Positions 32,212-41,662 are shown, numbered from the stretch's first letter. The stretch is 64,000 nt of DNA from Rheinheimera sp. (GCF_030824435.1 NZ_JAVBXS010000105.1:1-64000), one strand, 5' to 3'. The notes: generated from the letters alone by a model not told the origin. Made by a program: numbers and translations.

Positions 32212-34146
32212 ATGAAACAACTTACCCGGCTCAATTTATTGAGTCTGATACTGGCTACTATTGTCCAACTCCCACTACAAGCATCTGAATTATCAGAAAA
32301 ATTCGGCAAGATGCCGCTGGTGCAGGACGTTTCTATTTCGCCGGATGGCCAGACATTGGCCGGTACCTTTCATATCGATGGCAAAGCTGTGGTGATGACA
32401 GCCCCTTTTGGCCAGCATGAAACCACGGCACTGGTTAGTTTAAAATCAAGTTCAGACCGGATTGAATCTGTCGACTGGGTGAATAAGAACAGACTGTTGA
32501 TCAACGCCAGCCGGGCTAAATATATCGCCGGACGTTTTTATCGTATTCATAGTATGTATGCGGTAAATGCCGATGGCACTGAACTGCTGGAAATCAAAAA
32601 CCAGTCTATGTATAAAAAAGCCGAAGACAGCCGGATTGCAGGTTTGCAGAGCACCTATCTGCACAATGATCTGGCCGAAGATGACGAACATGTGCTGGTC
32701 CGGGCTTATGATGAACGAGACGGTGGTTATGCCGTATTTAAAGTCAATGTGTATAACAGCAAATTCAGCAAAGTTGAAAGTGCCGCCGGCGACAGATCGG
32801 GTTTTGTGTCGGATCGCAAAGGCAATATTATGTTTTCCACTGTGCTCGATAAACAACTGTTAAGTGTCGAATTGAAAAAAGGGCCAGATCAGCCATGGCA
32901 ACGCCTGAAAACCATTGATTTAGCGGGCGATATAGATTTTTCTCCGGTTGGTTTATCCGAGGACGGTAAATCTGTCTTAGTGAACACCGACTATAAAAAC
33001 AACTTTAACCATCTGGCTTATTTTGATTTAGCCAGCGGAGAAATCAGTGCCCCTGTGCATCAGGTGGAAGGCCATGATATTAACGTCACCTACAGCAAGG
33101 CGGGCAAACTTATTGGTTATGGTTTTACCAAAGATTTTTATGAGCAGGTGTTTATTGATCCAAAGCAGCAGCAGTACAACCAACAAATCAAAGCATTAAT
33201 GCCCGACCGTCACTCTTATATCACCAGTTACAGCGATGATGGCCAGCGTGTAGTCATTTACAGTGTCAAAGACAACCAGCCAGGCCGTTTTCTGACGCTG
33301 GATTTTAATACCAAAAAAGCAGCTTTTTGGTTCAGCCAGTACCCGCATTTGGAAAAAACCGCTTTGCCTTCAGTAAATACAATTTCCTTTAAGAGCCGTG
33401 ACGGTCTGCAATTACAAGGATATCTGACAACTCCACTGCAAAAAGACAAACCGGCGCCGGTGATTTTATTTCCACATGGCGGTCCAATTTCCCGTGACAA
33501 CAAAAACTTTGACCCCTTTGTACAATTTTTTACCGCCATGGGATATGCGGTATTACAGGTAAACTTCCGCGGCTCCTCAGGTTTTGGCAACCAATTTGAA
33601 ACTGCCGGCTACCTACAGTGGGGAAAAAAGATGCAGGATGATCTGATGGATGCCTTAGACGCTGTCAGCGCCAATCCTGATCTCGATACCAAACGCAGTT
33701 GTATGGTCGGCGCCAGCTATGGTGGTTATGCCACTTTGGTTGCCAGCTTTCGCGACAATGCCAAATTTCAGTGTTTTGTCTCTATTTCCGGCATTTCCGA
33801 TTTAGCAGCCATGCTCAAATCTGATGGTGCTTACAGCGATGCCAGAAAAGCAGTACAAAAAGCCACTGTCGGCGATTACGAGAATGACGCCAAAGCGCTG
33901 GATGCTGTATCAGCCCGTCATCATCTTGATGCCATCAAAAAGCCATTGTTGTTGATCCACGGTGTTAAAGATACCCGCGTACCCTACAAACAATCGGCTG
34001 AACTTTATGATGCACTCAAAACAAAAGGTGTTGCAGTCAGTTATCTGGAACAAGAAGACGGCACCCACTTTTTTGATACAGAGCAGGAACGTACTGAAGC
34101 TTTTGCTGAAATGGAAAAGTTCTTAACAAAACATCTGCCGTTATGA
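32212..34146 (+). CDS. Secreted S9 prolyl oligopeptidase-family peptidase
   Basis: A 644-residue secreted peptidase. A signal peptide (MKQLTRLNLLSLILATIV to about LQA at residue 24) is followed by a beta-propeller-like half (VSISPDGQTLAGTF) and a C-terminal alpha/beta-hydrolase. The triad is Ser502 in GASYGGYATL, Asp587 in HGVKDTRVP and His619 in EDGTHFF. This is the S9C/acylaminoacyl-peptidase-like architecture common in Alteromonadales. Of two nearby ATGs, 32212 has AAGGA eight bases upstream and begins the signal peptide well; 32203 is too close. It probably trims peptides in the periplasm or outside the cell. Confidence 0.92.
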   Translation: MKQLTRLNLLSLILATIVQLPLQASELSEKFGKMPLVQDVSISPDGQTLAGTFHIDGKAVVMTAPFGQHETTALVSLKSSSDRIESVDWVNKNRLLINASRAKYIAGRFYRIHSMYAVNADGTELLEIKNQSMYKKAEDSRIAGLQSTYLHNDLAEDDEHVLVRAYDERDGGYAVFKVNVYNSKFSKVESAAGDRSGFVSDRKGNIMFSTVLDKQLLSVELKKGPDQPWQRLKTIDLAGDIDFSPVGLSEDGKSVLVNTDYKNNFNHLAYFDLASGEISAPVHQVEGHDINVTYSKAGKLIGYGFTKDFYEQVFIDPKQQQYNQQIKALMPDRHSYITSYSDDGQRVVIYSVKDNQPGRFLTLDFNTKKAAFWFSQYPHLEKTALPSVNTISFKSRDGLQLQGYLTTPLQKDKPAPVILFPHGGPISRDNKNFDPFVQFFTAMGYAVLQVNFRGSSGFGNQFETAGYLQWGKKMQDDLMDALDAVSANPDLDTKRSCMVGASYGGYATLVASFRDNAKFQCFVSISGISDLAAMLKSDGAYSDARKAVQKATVGDYENDAKALDAVSARHHLDAIKKPLLLIHGVKDTRVPYKQSAELYDALKTKGVAVSYLEQEDGTHFFDTEQERTEAFAEMEKFLTKHLPL

Positions 34147-34180
34147 CACCTTTGTTGTATTAAAATCTCAGCAGAGAATA

Positions 34181-34213
34181 AACAAAAAACCGCAGTCAAG
34201 CTGCGGTTTTTTG
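34181..34213. terminator. Bidirectional terminator after the S9 peptidase
   Basis: AAAAAACCGCAG, short loop, CTGCGGTTTTTT. It lies between the S9 peptidase gene and the convergent DUF218 gene. Confidence 0.88.
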
Positions 34214-34237
34214 TTGGTCAAAGCTGTAAAAAAATCT

Positions 34238-34993
34238 TCAAACGGCGCCGGTTTTCGGCTCTGACACTGTTGGTAGTGCAGCGGTTTCTTTATACCAACT
34301 GACCCAACCTTTAGTGATGGCATACACATAATAACTGCTCATTTCGGCCGTCAGTTTGGCAAATAAGTCAAAGTTCGATAAATTCACCGTCAGATAGCAG
34401 CTGGTGCCACAATTCACCGGTTTAAAGGTTGAACTTTGCGCCGACAACACTGTGGCTTGAAAGTGGTATTGCTGTGCCAGTCGTTTCACTCTGAAAGCGT
34501 GATAATCACTGCTGACAAACAACAAAGCTTTGCTTTTATCCAGCCGGTTATTCAGCTGATAAAACTCATGATAAGTGGTCGCGCCCCCATGAAAACAGTC
34601 CAGCTCAACATTGTGCTTGAGTTGTTTCTGCAAATAATCCAGATAAGGCTGACAATATAAAGTAGTGATATGCACTGTTGCCGCAACAGGACGGTCAGAT
34701 AAAACCTCAGCCAGCTGATCCAGCCTGCTTTTGGCACAATCGGGCAAAGTGTTTTCAGTGCCGCCGCACCCTAACACGACATAGTTCCCTTGAAAGTCTG
34801 CAGCCACTTCAGTGGCACTGATGTTGTTGTAATACCAATGCCGCACCTGATTGCCGACATAGCCATTACCAAAGGCGTAAAACCATAACAACAACAACCA
34901 CAGCCCTTTTTTACGATAGCGTACAGCTGCAAATAACAGCCCCCATAAAAACAAATTATGTGGATATAAAAAGGGCTCAATTAAATCTTTCAC
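34238..34993 (-). CDS. DUF218 (ElyC/SanA/YdcF family) envelope protein
   Basis: A 251-residue protein with one or two N-terminal membrane segments (LFLWGLLFAAVRY and LWLLLLWFYAFG, residues ~13-43) and a periplasmic DUF218 domain (YVVLGCGGTENTLP, SRLDQLAEVL, LLFVSSDYHAFRVKRLA). Six Cys lie in the periplasmic part, including C-G-T-S-C near the end, so disulfides are likely. GTG 34993 has CAGGAG six bases upstream. It is divergent from wecC and unlike the ElyC-type gene at 7520 in sequence, so it is a distant paralogue. ElyC is tied to undecaprenyl-linked glycan control in E. coli; the wecC neighbour suggests a similar job here, by inference only. Confidence 0.75.
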   Translation of the reverse strand: MKDLIEPFLYPHNLFLWGLLFAAVRYRKKGLWLLLLWFYAFGNGYVGNQVRHWYYNNISATEVAADFQGNYVVLGCGGTENTLPDCAKSRLDQLAEVLSDRPVAATVHITTLYCQPYLDYLQKQLKHNVELDCFHGGATTYHEFYQLNNRLDKSKALLFVSSDYHAFRVKRLAQQYHFQATVLSAQSSTFKPVNCGTSCYLTVNLSNFDLFAKLTAEMSSYYVYAITKGWVSWYKETAALPTVSEPKTGAV

Positions 34994-35021
34994 AGCATAC
35001 TCCTGAAACTGCCCGCAGAGT

Positions 35022-35034
35022 TGTCATGATGACA
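35022..35034. promoter_or_regulatory. 13-bp palindrome upstream of the DUF218 gene
   Basis: TGTCATGATGACA is a perfect dyad about 30 bases upstream of the GTG start at 34993, in the divergent gap with wecC. Possible operator; the regulator is unknown. Confidence 0.3.
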
Positions 35035-35079
35035 GTTCATTTGCCGGTGCGCCAGCAACAATAAAGATAGATAGGACAA

Positions 35080-35153
35080 CTATTTTTGTGATTCTAAAGC
35101 TTGACGCCCGCTTATATAGTTGCAAGCTGTGATACTATCTGCCACAAAAATAG
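35080..35153 (+). promoter_or_regulatory. wecC promoter bracketed by an 11-bp inverted repeat
   Basis: CTATTTTTGTG (35080-35090) and CACAAAAATAG (35143-35153) form a perfect inverted repeat 52 bases apart. Between them an extended -10, TG-A-TACTAT (35130-35138), would start transcription near 35145, inside the right arm. The arrangement suggests two operator half-regions, one upstream and one over the start site, or a stem in the leader. Confidence 0.5.
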
Positions 35154-35173
35154 CAAGCAATCGGAGTGACGCT

Positions 35174-36391
35174 ATGTTGCAAACAGTATCAGTAATTGGA
35201 TTGGGTTATATCGGCTTACCAACAGCGGCCATGCTGGCTTCCCGTAAACTCAGAGTCATAGGTGTTGATGTGAATCAACACGCAGTCGACACTATCAACC
35301 AGGGCAAAATTCACATTGTTGAGCCAGAACTCGACTTACTGGTGAATGCTGCCGTCACTGGCGGTTATTTATCTGCCCAAACCAAAGCAGCGCCGGCGGA
35401 CGCTTTTATGATTGCCGTGCCGACGCCATTTTTTGACGATTTATCGCCGGATTTGTCTTATGTCGAAGCTGCAGTGAAATCTATTGCTCCAGTGCTTGCC
35501 AAAGGCAACCTGGTAGTGCTGGAATCCACCAGCCCTGTTGGCACCACTGAACTGATTTGTAAGTGGATTAAAGAAAGCCGCCCTGACTTAACCTTACCTA
35601 CCGACTCCAGCACACCTGACTTACATGTGGCTTATTGTCCGGAGCGTGTGTTGCCAGGCAAAGTAGTACATGAGTTAATTTCGAACGACCGTATTATCGG
35701 TGGTTTAAGTGCTGCTTGTTCGGCCAAAGCCAAAGCTTTGTATAACACTTTTGTCGCCGGTGAATTGCTGGTGACCGACGCCCGTACTGCAGAAATGTCC
35801 AAACTGACCGAAAACGCCTTCCGTGATGTCAACATTGCTTTTGCCAACGAACTGTCGTTGATTTGTGACAAGTTAAACATCAATGTGTGGGAACTGATCC
35901 GGATGGCCAACCGCCACCCACGGGTGAACATTCTGACACCTGGTGCCGGCGTAGGCGGCCACTGCATCGCGGTAGACCCGTGGTTTATTGTGCATTCAGC
36001 ACCGGAACAAGCAAAAATCATCCGCACAGCCCGTGAAGTGAATGACTTTAAACCTGAGTGGGTGCTGCAAAAAATTCTATCCACAGTGGCCAATCACTCG
36101 CTGAACAAACCTTCAGTGGCCTGTTTTGGTCTGGCATTTAAGCCGGACATTGACGATTTACGTGAAAGCCCGGCTTTGCATATCACCAATAAACTGGCAG
36201 AAAGCTACAACGGTAAAGTGATGGCAGTAGAGCCTAATATTCATGGCACCAATAAACTGCATGCCAATGCTGAGCTGGTCAGTCTGGAACAAGGTTTAAC
36301 CGCCGATATTATTGTGATCCTGGTGAAACACAAAGCGTTCAACGGCGTTGATTTTACCGGTAAAACCGTGATTAACGTGGTTGGTGAATAA
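35174..36391 (+). CDS. wecC: UDP-N-acetyl-D-mannosamine dehydrogenase
   Basis: WecC oxidises UDP-ManNAc to UDP-ManNAcA with two NAD+. The 405-residue protein shows the NAD-binding VSVIGLGYIGLPTAAMLA start, the middle segment NAFRDVNIAFANELSLIC and the catalytic-Cys motif GGHCIAVDPWFI (Cys264), which is close to WecC rather than UDP-glucose dehydrogenase. ATG 35174 has CGGAG seven bases upstream; the frame is open from 35120. WecB, which makes UDP-ManNAc, is not in the window. A bidirectional terminator follows. The product would feed the WecG-like transferase encoded at 40850. Confidence 0.92.
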   Translation: MLQTVSVIGLGYIGLPTAAMLASRKLRVIGVDVNQHAVDTINQGKIHIVEPELDLLVNAAVTGGYLSAQTKAAPADAFMIAVPTPFFDDLSPDLSYVEAAVKSIAPVLAKGNLVVLESTSPVGTTELICKWIKESRPDLTLPTDSSTPDLHVAYCPERVLPGKVVHELISNDRIIGGLSAACSAKAKALYNTFVAGELLVTDARTAEMSKLTENAFRDVNIAFANELSLICDKLNINVWELIRMANRHPRVNILTPGAGVGGHCIAVDPWFIVHSAPEQAKIIRTAREVNDFKPEWVLQKILSTVANHSLNKPSVACFGLAFKPDIDDLRESPALHITNKLAESYNGKVMAVEPNIHGTNKLHANAELVSLEQGLTADIIVILVKHKAFNGVDFTGKTVINVVGE

Positions 36392-36436
36392 GATCGCAGC
36401 TTGTTGAGCTATCTGGCTATCACCACAGGCCAAAGT

Positions 36437-36470
36437 CAAAAAAGGAGCTGATAAAAGCTCCTTTTTTTAT
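36437..36470. terminator. Bidirectional terminator between wecC and the minus-strand polysaccharide operon
   Basis: AAAAAAGGAGCT, short loop, AGCTCCTTTTTTT. It ends wecC on the plus strand and the flippase-terminated operon on the minus strand. Confidence 0.88.
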
Positions 36471-36517
36471 TTGGAAAAAGCACAATACACTGCAAACACC
36501 ACAGCAGTTTTTAGCGA

Positions 36518-37789
36518 TTATTCAGTTATTTGCTGCGCCTTTGCAGTGGCTTTTTTATCCTTGCGATAACAACGCCAGCACAGCAGTTGCAGGAATATCA
36601 CAGCCGTCAGATTCGACAACATAAAAACCCAGGCCGCAGTGACCGAATCCAGGTCCTGATTGATCCACAAATAAGCCAGCGAACTTAACAAGGCCACCAG
36701 AGTGACATTGGCTGCCCGCCAATCACTGCGCCCCGTTGCAGTGATCCAGACTTCAAAATAGGTTTTCACCAGTGTCAGCCACAAAGTAATAACCACCAGC
36801 AAAGTCACCAAATCGGTGTCAGGGGTCAGGCGTTCATTCAGCAACCAGGGATACAACCAGGGATACAACAGCATCAGCAGCAGATAAGGCAATGACAACA
36901 AAGGCAAACTGAATAACAAAATACGTTTAAATAACTCCACTTTGTCTGAAAGTTGCGGTTTGGCACTGAGTTTAGACAACAACACCTGCGAAAACACCAC
37001 AGGCAATAAAGTCACCGGCATAAACAAAATAAAGGCTTTTCTGAACTGTCCAAGCGCCGTCAGGGTGCTGAACATCGCCAGAAAGATAAATGGAATATTG
37101 GTCAGATAAATGGCAAACACATCGTGCCAGGCATAACTGAGCCTGTCGCGCCAGGTTTTTCCCTGCCACAGTTGCCGCCACATTTGCACCGGTGCTATAG
37201 CAGCCTGACGAAACTCCGGCCACACCACCTTCACTCCAACCAATAACGGCGCCAGACTTAACAACAAAATCCAGCCTAACACAGTCGCTGTGTCATCGAG
37301 CGCGCCAAACCAGACAAAAGCAACCAGCACCAACATCAGGAAGGAGCCAAGCAGCTGACTTTTCACTTCAATAGCAAACTGCTGCGCTCCTTTGAGGTAA
37401 CTGAAAATGGCCTGATTCAGCGCCCACACCAACCCTATGGCCAGACTTAACAAATACAACGAATATTGCAATGGGTCGTCTGCGGCCTGGCTGTAAATAA
37501 AGAATCCGGCAGCAAGCAACACAAAAACCAACAAGCTGATGGTTAAACTGCTGAATAAAGTGCCGATATTACGTTGCCGTGCTGCATGATGGATAAGATA
37601 AAAATTGACACCAAAAGCAATGGTTGGAAAAAACAGATTGGCCAGCATATAAACAAAACTGAATAAACCAAATTCGGTTTCGAGCAAATGCCGCGCCAGC
37701 GCCAGATTTAATAACCAGCGCGAGCCAAAATTCAGCCCTTGCGCCACACTGTTACTCATCATCTTGCGGGCAAAATCGCTGCGGATCAT
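36518..37789 (-). CDS. Polysaccharide repeat-unit flippase, Wzx-like
   Basis: A 423-residue membrane protein with about 12 hydrophobic segments, the MOP-superfamily/PST fold that flips undecaprenyl-linked oligosaccharides to the periplasm. The N-terminal region (GSRWLLNLALARHLLETEFGLFSF) resembles known flippases. A tandem 12-bp duplication at 36842-36865 makes the repeated Leu-Tyr-Pro-Trp loop. It overlaps the preceding polymerase/ligase-like gene by four bases (ATGA) and is the last gene of the operon. A second, different flippase is encoded at 44035. Its substrate is unknown. Confidence 0.85.
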   Translation of the reverse strand: MIRSDFARKMMSNSVAQGLNFGSRWLLNLALARHLLETEFGLFSFVYMLANLFFPTIAFGVNFYLIHHAARQRNIGTLFSSLTISLLVFVLLAAGFFIYSQAADDPLQYSLYLLSLAIGLVWALNQAIFSYLKGAQQFAIEVKSQLLGSFLMLVLVAFVWFGALDDTATVLGWILLLSLAPLLVGVKVVWPEFRQAAIAPVQMWRQLWQGKTWRDRLSYAWHDVFAIYLTNIPFIFLAMFSTLTALGQFRKAFILFMPVTLLPVVFSQVLLSKLSAKPQLSDKVELFKRILLFSLPLLSLPYLLLMLLYPWLYPWLLNERLTPDTDLVTLLVVITLWLTLVKTYFEVWITATGRSDWRAANVTLVALLSSLAYLWINQDLDSVTAAWVFMLSNLTAVIFLQLLCWRCYRKDKKATAKAQQITE

Positions 37790-39060
37790 GGCTGTTGCTC
37801 CTGCCTGTTTTGGCTATATAACCAGACAGCACCGTTTAACATGCCCCATGGGATCCACAACATGCCAGACGTCAGGGTATGACCTGCCATAGTGGCCACC
37901 AGCAACAACACCATATTCAGCACCAGCACACCAGCCGCCAGCCCACGTGGTTGCTGCTGATAACCCAACCAGCTTTGTTTCAGAATAACGGCAAACCAAC
38001 ATAAAAAATAACCAAAACCCGCAATACCAAACCAAAGCAACAAATCGACAGGGTCAATTTCAGCCAGTGCTTTGCTGCTGTAAAGTTCAAGGCCGGTATG
38101 CCCTATCCCCAATAACCTGTGCCAATCGTTAAAATAAACAGCGCTGAGGTTCCAGTTATCCAATGCGTATTGATCACGGGACGACAACAACACCCCCAGC
38201 AAGCCCTGTTGTTGATACACCAGTTGTAACTTCTGCCCTACACTGCTGGCCAGCAACACCGGCCACTGCCAGGTTAATAACAGTACGGCACTCATCAGCA
38301 ACACTGGCAGCCACAACAGTTGTTTGCGATAACGCCACCAGCTGTCTTTTTCCTGCAATAAGGGAATAAAAAACGCCAATAGCAGTACCCCGGCCATGCC
38401 GGTTTTGGTCAGCATTGAACTGGCCGCAAATAAACTCAACACCAACACAACCACAAACTTGAATTTGGCCACAGGCCAGTACAACGCCAGCAAATAACCT
38501 GTTAAAACCAACAACAAAGCCGATAACTCATTGGTGGCTTTAAAATAACCTTTGGTACCCAGATTTAAATCCGGCAGATAATCATTGGGCAGGTAAGCGC
38601 TAAAACCAAAACCCAGCCGCCCCAACGCCATATTCAGTACCAGAATGGCAAAACTGAATAAAAATATCTGTTGCAGCGCCTGTTTTGCCAACTCAGGGGA
38701 GCGTTTTGAAAACTGAAAAAAATATAAAGCAGCAAGTAAAGGCGATAGCAGCTTTAACACCATACCGGCGTCATAAGCAAAACCGCTGCTGTTACCACTG
38801 TGCAGCAGACTGTAAAAAGGCCCGGCCAACAACAATAAAACCAATGCCATCAACCATAACAGACCACGCACCTGCTCACGCAGCAACGCAGCAAGCAGCA
38901 GCAGCAACAAAGTTGATTTATACAAAGCTGACAGCGGCACACTTTGACCGCTGAAACTCAATAACACACCGTTACCGGCATCAACCAGCAAATACCATTT
39001 TGCCAACAGCAAAATAATCAGGTCCAGCAGAGGCAACCTTGGGGTTGTCGTTTGATTCAT
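37786..39060 (-). CDS. O-antigen polymerase/ligase-like membrane protein (Wzy/WaaL type)
   Basis: A 424-residue polytopic protein with 10-12 hydrophobic helices and a large periplasmic loop in the C-terminal half (around NWNLSAVYFNDWHRLLGIGHTG), the usual layout of Wzy polymerases and WaaL ligases. This family has little sequence conservation, so polymerase and ligase cannot be separated here. The position between Wzz-like and Wzx genes favours polymerase. It overlaps both neighbours by four bases. Confidence 0.75.
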   Translation of the reverse strand: MNQTTTPRLPLLDLIILLLAKWYLLVDAGNGVLLSFSGQSVPLSALYKSTLLLLLLAALLREQVRGLLWLMALVLLLLAGPFYSLLHSGNSSGFAYDAGMVLKLLSPLLAALYFFQFSKRSPELAKQALQQIFLFSFAILVLNMALGRLGFGFSAYLPNDYLPDLNLGTKGYFKATNELSALLLVLTGYLLALYWPVAKFKFVVVLVLSLFAASSMLTKTGMAGVLLLAFFIPLLQEKDSWWRYRKQLLWLPVLLMSAVLLLTWQWPVLLASSVGQKLQLVYQQQGLLGVLLSSRDQYALDNWNLSAVYFNDWHRLLGIGHTGLELYSSKALAEIDPVDLLLWFGIAGFGYFLCWFAVILKQSWLGYQQQPRGLAAGVLVLNMVLLLVATMAGHTLTSGMLWIPWGMLNGAVWLYSQNRQEQQP

Positions 39061-39866
39061 CGGCGGCTAAACACCAATGCCAGCAACGCAGCACCAAGTG
39101 CCGCCAACAACGCAGCAACCACGGCAATAAACAGCAGGGGTTTGTTTTTACCTTCTTTGGCCGATAATGGTTGCACTGCATGCAAAATCGACTGGCTGCC
39201 ATGCTTCAGCACATTCAGTTCGGCCTGCACTTTATCCAGTTGCAAGCTGAGTTCAGAACGTTCGCCCACTGTCTGAGCTTTTGCCAGTGCCATTTGTAAG
39301 TCGGCTTCACGCGCCAGATATTGGTCAATGGCCTGAGATTTATATTCAGCTTCGGCACTTTGCATCAAGGCTGTCAGCAATAATTCTGCCTCAGCAGTAC
39401 TGGTTGCACGCCATTTGACGCTCAGAAAATTGCCTCTTCTTTTGTGGTCATACTGAAACTTGCTGCGCCATTTGGCTGTCAGCTGTTGTTGTTTTGTGTT
39501 GTCATTTTGTGCACAAAATTCAGCTTTAGCCTGACATAACTGAACATTGCTCCAGAGTTGCTGCCATACCAGCGGATGTTCAAACAACAAGGTAAAACGC
39601 GACAACTCGTCAATTTCCAACGCCCCAAGCATTAACGAGGTTTGCGCCGGTAACTTGTCGTAAACAGCGGCCAGCTGCTGCACTTTATGCTGTGCCAGGG
39701 TGTAACCTGCTTTAGCTTCGGCATATTTAGGTAATGTTTTGCTGTATACCACGCCAGCAAGCGCGCCAGCTGCGGCCGCCACCAGGATCCATAACTTAAA
39801 ACGCTGTAATACGGCCAGCATCTGATTGCTCAGATCCTGTTCCTGACTAAATAATGATGAATTCAT
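39057..39866 (-). CDS. Wzz-like chain-length regulator
   Basis: A 269-residue protein with membrane helices at each end (LWILVAAAAGALAGVVYS near 29 and LLFIAVVAALLAALGAALL near 240) enclosing a periplasmic domain with a coiled-coil stretch (LQMALAKAQTVGERSELSLQLDKV region near 190). That is the Wzz/PCP-1 topology that sets polysaccharide chain length. There is no kinase domain, so it is not a Wzc. It is co-transcribed with the GT2 gene upstream and the polymerase-like gene downstream, with four-base overlaps on both sides. Confidence 0.75.
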   Translation of the reverse strand: MNSSLFSQEQDLSNQMLAVLQRFKLWILVAAAAGALAGVVYSKTLPKYAEAKAGYTLAQHKVQQLAAVYDKLPAQTSLMLGALEIDELSRFTLLFEHPLVWQQLWSNVQLCQAKAEFCAQNDNTKQQQLTAKWRSKFQYDHKRRGNFLSVKWRATSTAEAELLLTALMQSAEAEYKSQAIDQYLAREADLQMALAKAQTVGERSELSLQLDKVQAELNVLKHGSQSILHAVQPLSAKEGKNKPLLFIAVVAALLAALGAALLALVFSRR

Positions 39867-40783
39867 TTGTGCCCAAACAGCCCTTTAATGCCTTTATTTA
39901 AAATTTGTTTACGCAGTCTGATAGCCCAGGCCAACCTGTGCTTAAAATAATAACGTATTTTGCTTTCAACCAAACCATAACGGCAGGATGACAATAACTC
40001 GGCAAGCGACATTGGCAGGTTTTGCATAGTACGGCGATAAAACGCCTGATTGTGCAGGTTGCGATCATTCATCAGGCCGCGGTGTTTTTCAACGAATTGC
40101 GCCTGAGCATTTAACCTTTTAGGTGAAGTAGTGATACGGCCCAGTTCATGCCCCACATGCACCACATAAGTGGCTTCAGACAAACGCAGCGCCGGACCAT
40201 AAGCCGCCACCATGCGCAGCCACATGTCGTAATCCTGAAACGCAGCCAGCTGCTCATCAAAACCACCTTGGGCCAGCATACGGCTTTTACGCACCAAAGC
40301 CTGATTAGACAGGCAATGTGCATCAAGCAACTCCGGTAAACGGACTATTTTTTGCTCAGGATACAGCTGCTTACGCACAGACCCATAATCCCAGAAATAA
40401 CTGGTGCAGATGCAGGAATATTGATCGTCATAACTGGCCATCATGCTGGACAAACGATGGGGTAAAAATTCATCATCATCATCAATACCGGTGACAAAAT
40501 CACCCGCAGCGGCTTTAATGGCCAGGTTTCTGGCGGCGCAAGCGCCCTGCCCTTTGTCCTGCCGGAACAACCGGATACGGCTATTTTCAGCATAAAGTTT
40601 ATTCAGCACTTCCCAGGTGTCGTCACTGGAACAGTCATCGACAATCAGCAGTTCAAAATTTGGATAATCCTGCGCCAGCACAGATGCAACTGCACGTTGC
40701 AGCATCTGACTACGGTTAAAGGTGGGCATATACACACTGATAAGGGGTTGATTATCACGCCCGGCAATTTGATGTTCGGCCAA
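39863..40783 (-). CDS. Glycosyltransferase family 2
   Basis: A GT-A inverting transferase of 306 residues. The nucleotide-binding start ISVYMPTFNRSQMLQRAV at ~15-32 and LLIVDDCSSDDT at ~49-60 are characteristic. A metal-binding DDDD cluster lies near residue 117 (GIDDDDEFLP), and the acceptor region has QDYDMWLRM. It starts with TTG 40783 without a strong ribosome site. It is the third gene of the minus-strand operon, probably adding a sugar to the repeat unit at the inner membrane. Donor and linkage cannot be told. Confidence 0.85.
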   Translation of the reverse strand: MAEHQIAGRDNQPLISVYMPTFNRSQMLQRAVASVLAQDYPNFELLIVDDCSSDDTWEVLNKLYAENSRIRLFRQDKGQGACAARNLAIKAAAGDFVTGIDDDDEFLPHRLSSMMASYDDQYSCICTSYFWDYGSVRKQLYPEQKIVRLPELLDAHCLSNQALVRKSRMLAQGGFDEQLAAFQDYDMWLRMVAAYGPALRLSEATYVVHVGHELGRITTSPKRLNAQAQFVEKHRGLMNDRNLHNQAFYRRTMQNLPMSLAELLSSCRYGLVESKIRYYFKHRLAWAIRLRKQILNKGIKGLFGHK

Positions 40784-40849
40784 AGTTTCAGTCTCTTGTC
40801 ATAATAGTTTTACTGATCACAATCGGTGTATCTGCTTGCTGTGGTGTTG

Positions 40850-41575
40850 TTACAGCTTGCCACGCAGGTAAAGCCAGAGGTATTCCACCAGGTTCCACTG
40901 CCGCTTGATCCGCGATGGTTGTAAAACCAGGCGGTAAGCCCATTCCAGATTCAGTTTGCACCAAAGTTCAGGTGCTCTTTTTACGTTGCCGGTAAAAACG
41001 TCATAAGTACCGCCAACCCCCATAAAATAAGCATCAGGCAAGCTTTTTTTCGCTTTTTCAATAAAAAGCTCTTGTTTGGGTGAGCCCATAGCCACAGTAA
41101 TGACTTTGGCACCACTTTGCACCAGCTGATTAATCAGTGCATCTTCATCTTTAAAATAACCGTCCTGGGCACCAACCACAGGCACACCAAAAGCTTGCAG
41201 TTTGGTTTTGGTTGCCTGCAACACTTCAGGTTTGGCACCGACTAAAAATACCGGCACTTTTTTATCCGCTGCACGGTGCATCAGCGCTTCCCAGGTTTCG
41301 CAGCCAGGTACCCTTTGTATCGTCTGGCCGAGTTTTTTCTGCATCACTTTGACCACGCCCATGCCGTCGGCATAACGTAATTCGGCATTATTGATTATTT
41401 GCTTCAGCTGCGGATCTTGCTGAGCTTTCATCACTTTTTCCGGGTTTATCGCAATAGCAGCTCCCGCAAACACAGTACCATCATCGCGAATAATATAACT
41501 GGCCAATTGTTGCATACTGGCAAAAGCCATCACGTTAATGCCACCTACAGAAACCTCAACCGGTTGAAACGCCAT
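40850..41575 (-). CDS. wecG: WecG-like UDP-ManNAcA transferase (WecG/TagA/CpsF family)
   Basis: In enterobacteria WecG adds ManNAcA to GlcNAc-PP-undecaprenol, making lipid II of enterobacterial common antigen. The 241-residue protein shares WecG-type segments: AINPEKVMKAQQ, ADGMGVVKVMQKK, VFLVGAKPEVL, QDGYFKDEDA, TVAMGSPKQELF and MGVGGTYDVFTGNVKRAPE. The final RIKRQWNLVEYLWLYLRGKL is a basic, amphipathic tail that could bind the membrane. The family also includes TagA (ManNAc transfer), but wecC in the same locus favours the acid sugar. It is second in the minus-strand operon, with 66 bases before the GT2 gene. Confidence 0.82.
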   Translation of the reverse strand: MAFQPVEVSVGGINVMAFASMQQLASYIIRDDGTVFAGAAIAINPEKVMKAQQDPQLKQIINNAELRYADGMGVVKVMQKKLGQTIQRVPGCETWEALMHRAADKKVPVFLVGAKPEVLQATKTKLQAFGVPVVGAQDGYFKDEDALINQLVQSGAKVITVAMGSPKQELFIEKAKKSLPDAYFMGVGGTYDVFTGNVKRAPELWCKLNLEWAYRLVLQPSRIKRQWNLVEYLWLYLRGKL

Positions 41576-41662
41576 CTTTTAAACCTGCTTTAATAAATCG
41601 TTAAATCATTGATTGTGAAGCGCCAAAAGTCGCTTTACAGCATAGCCCAGCTTCGGCAGCTG

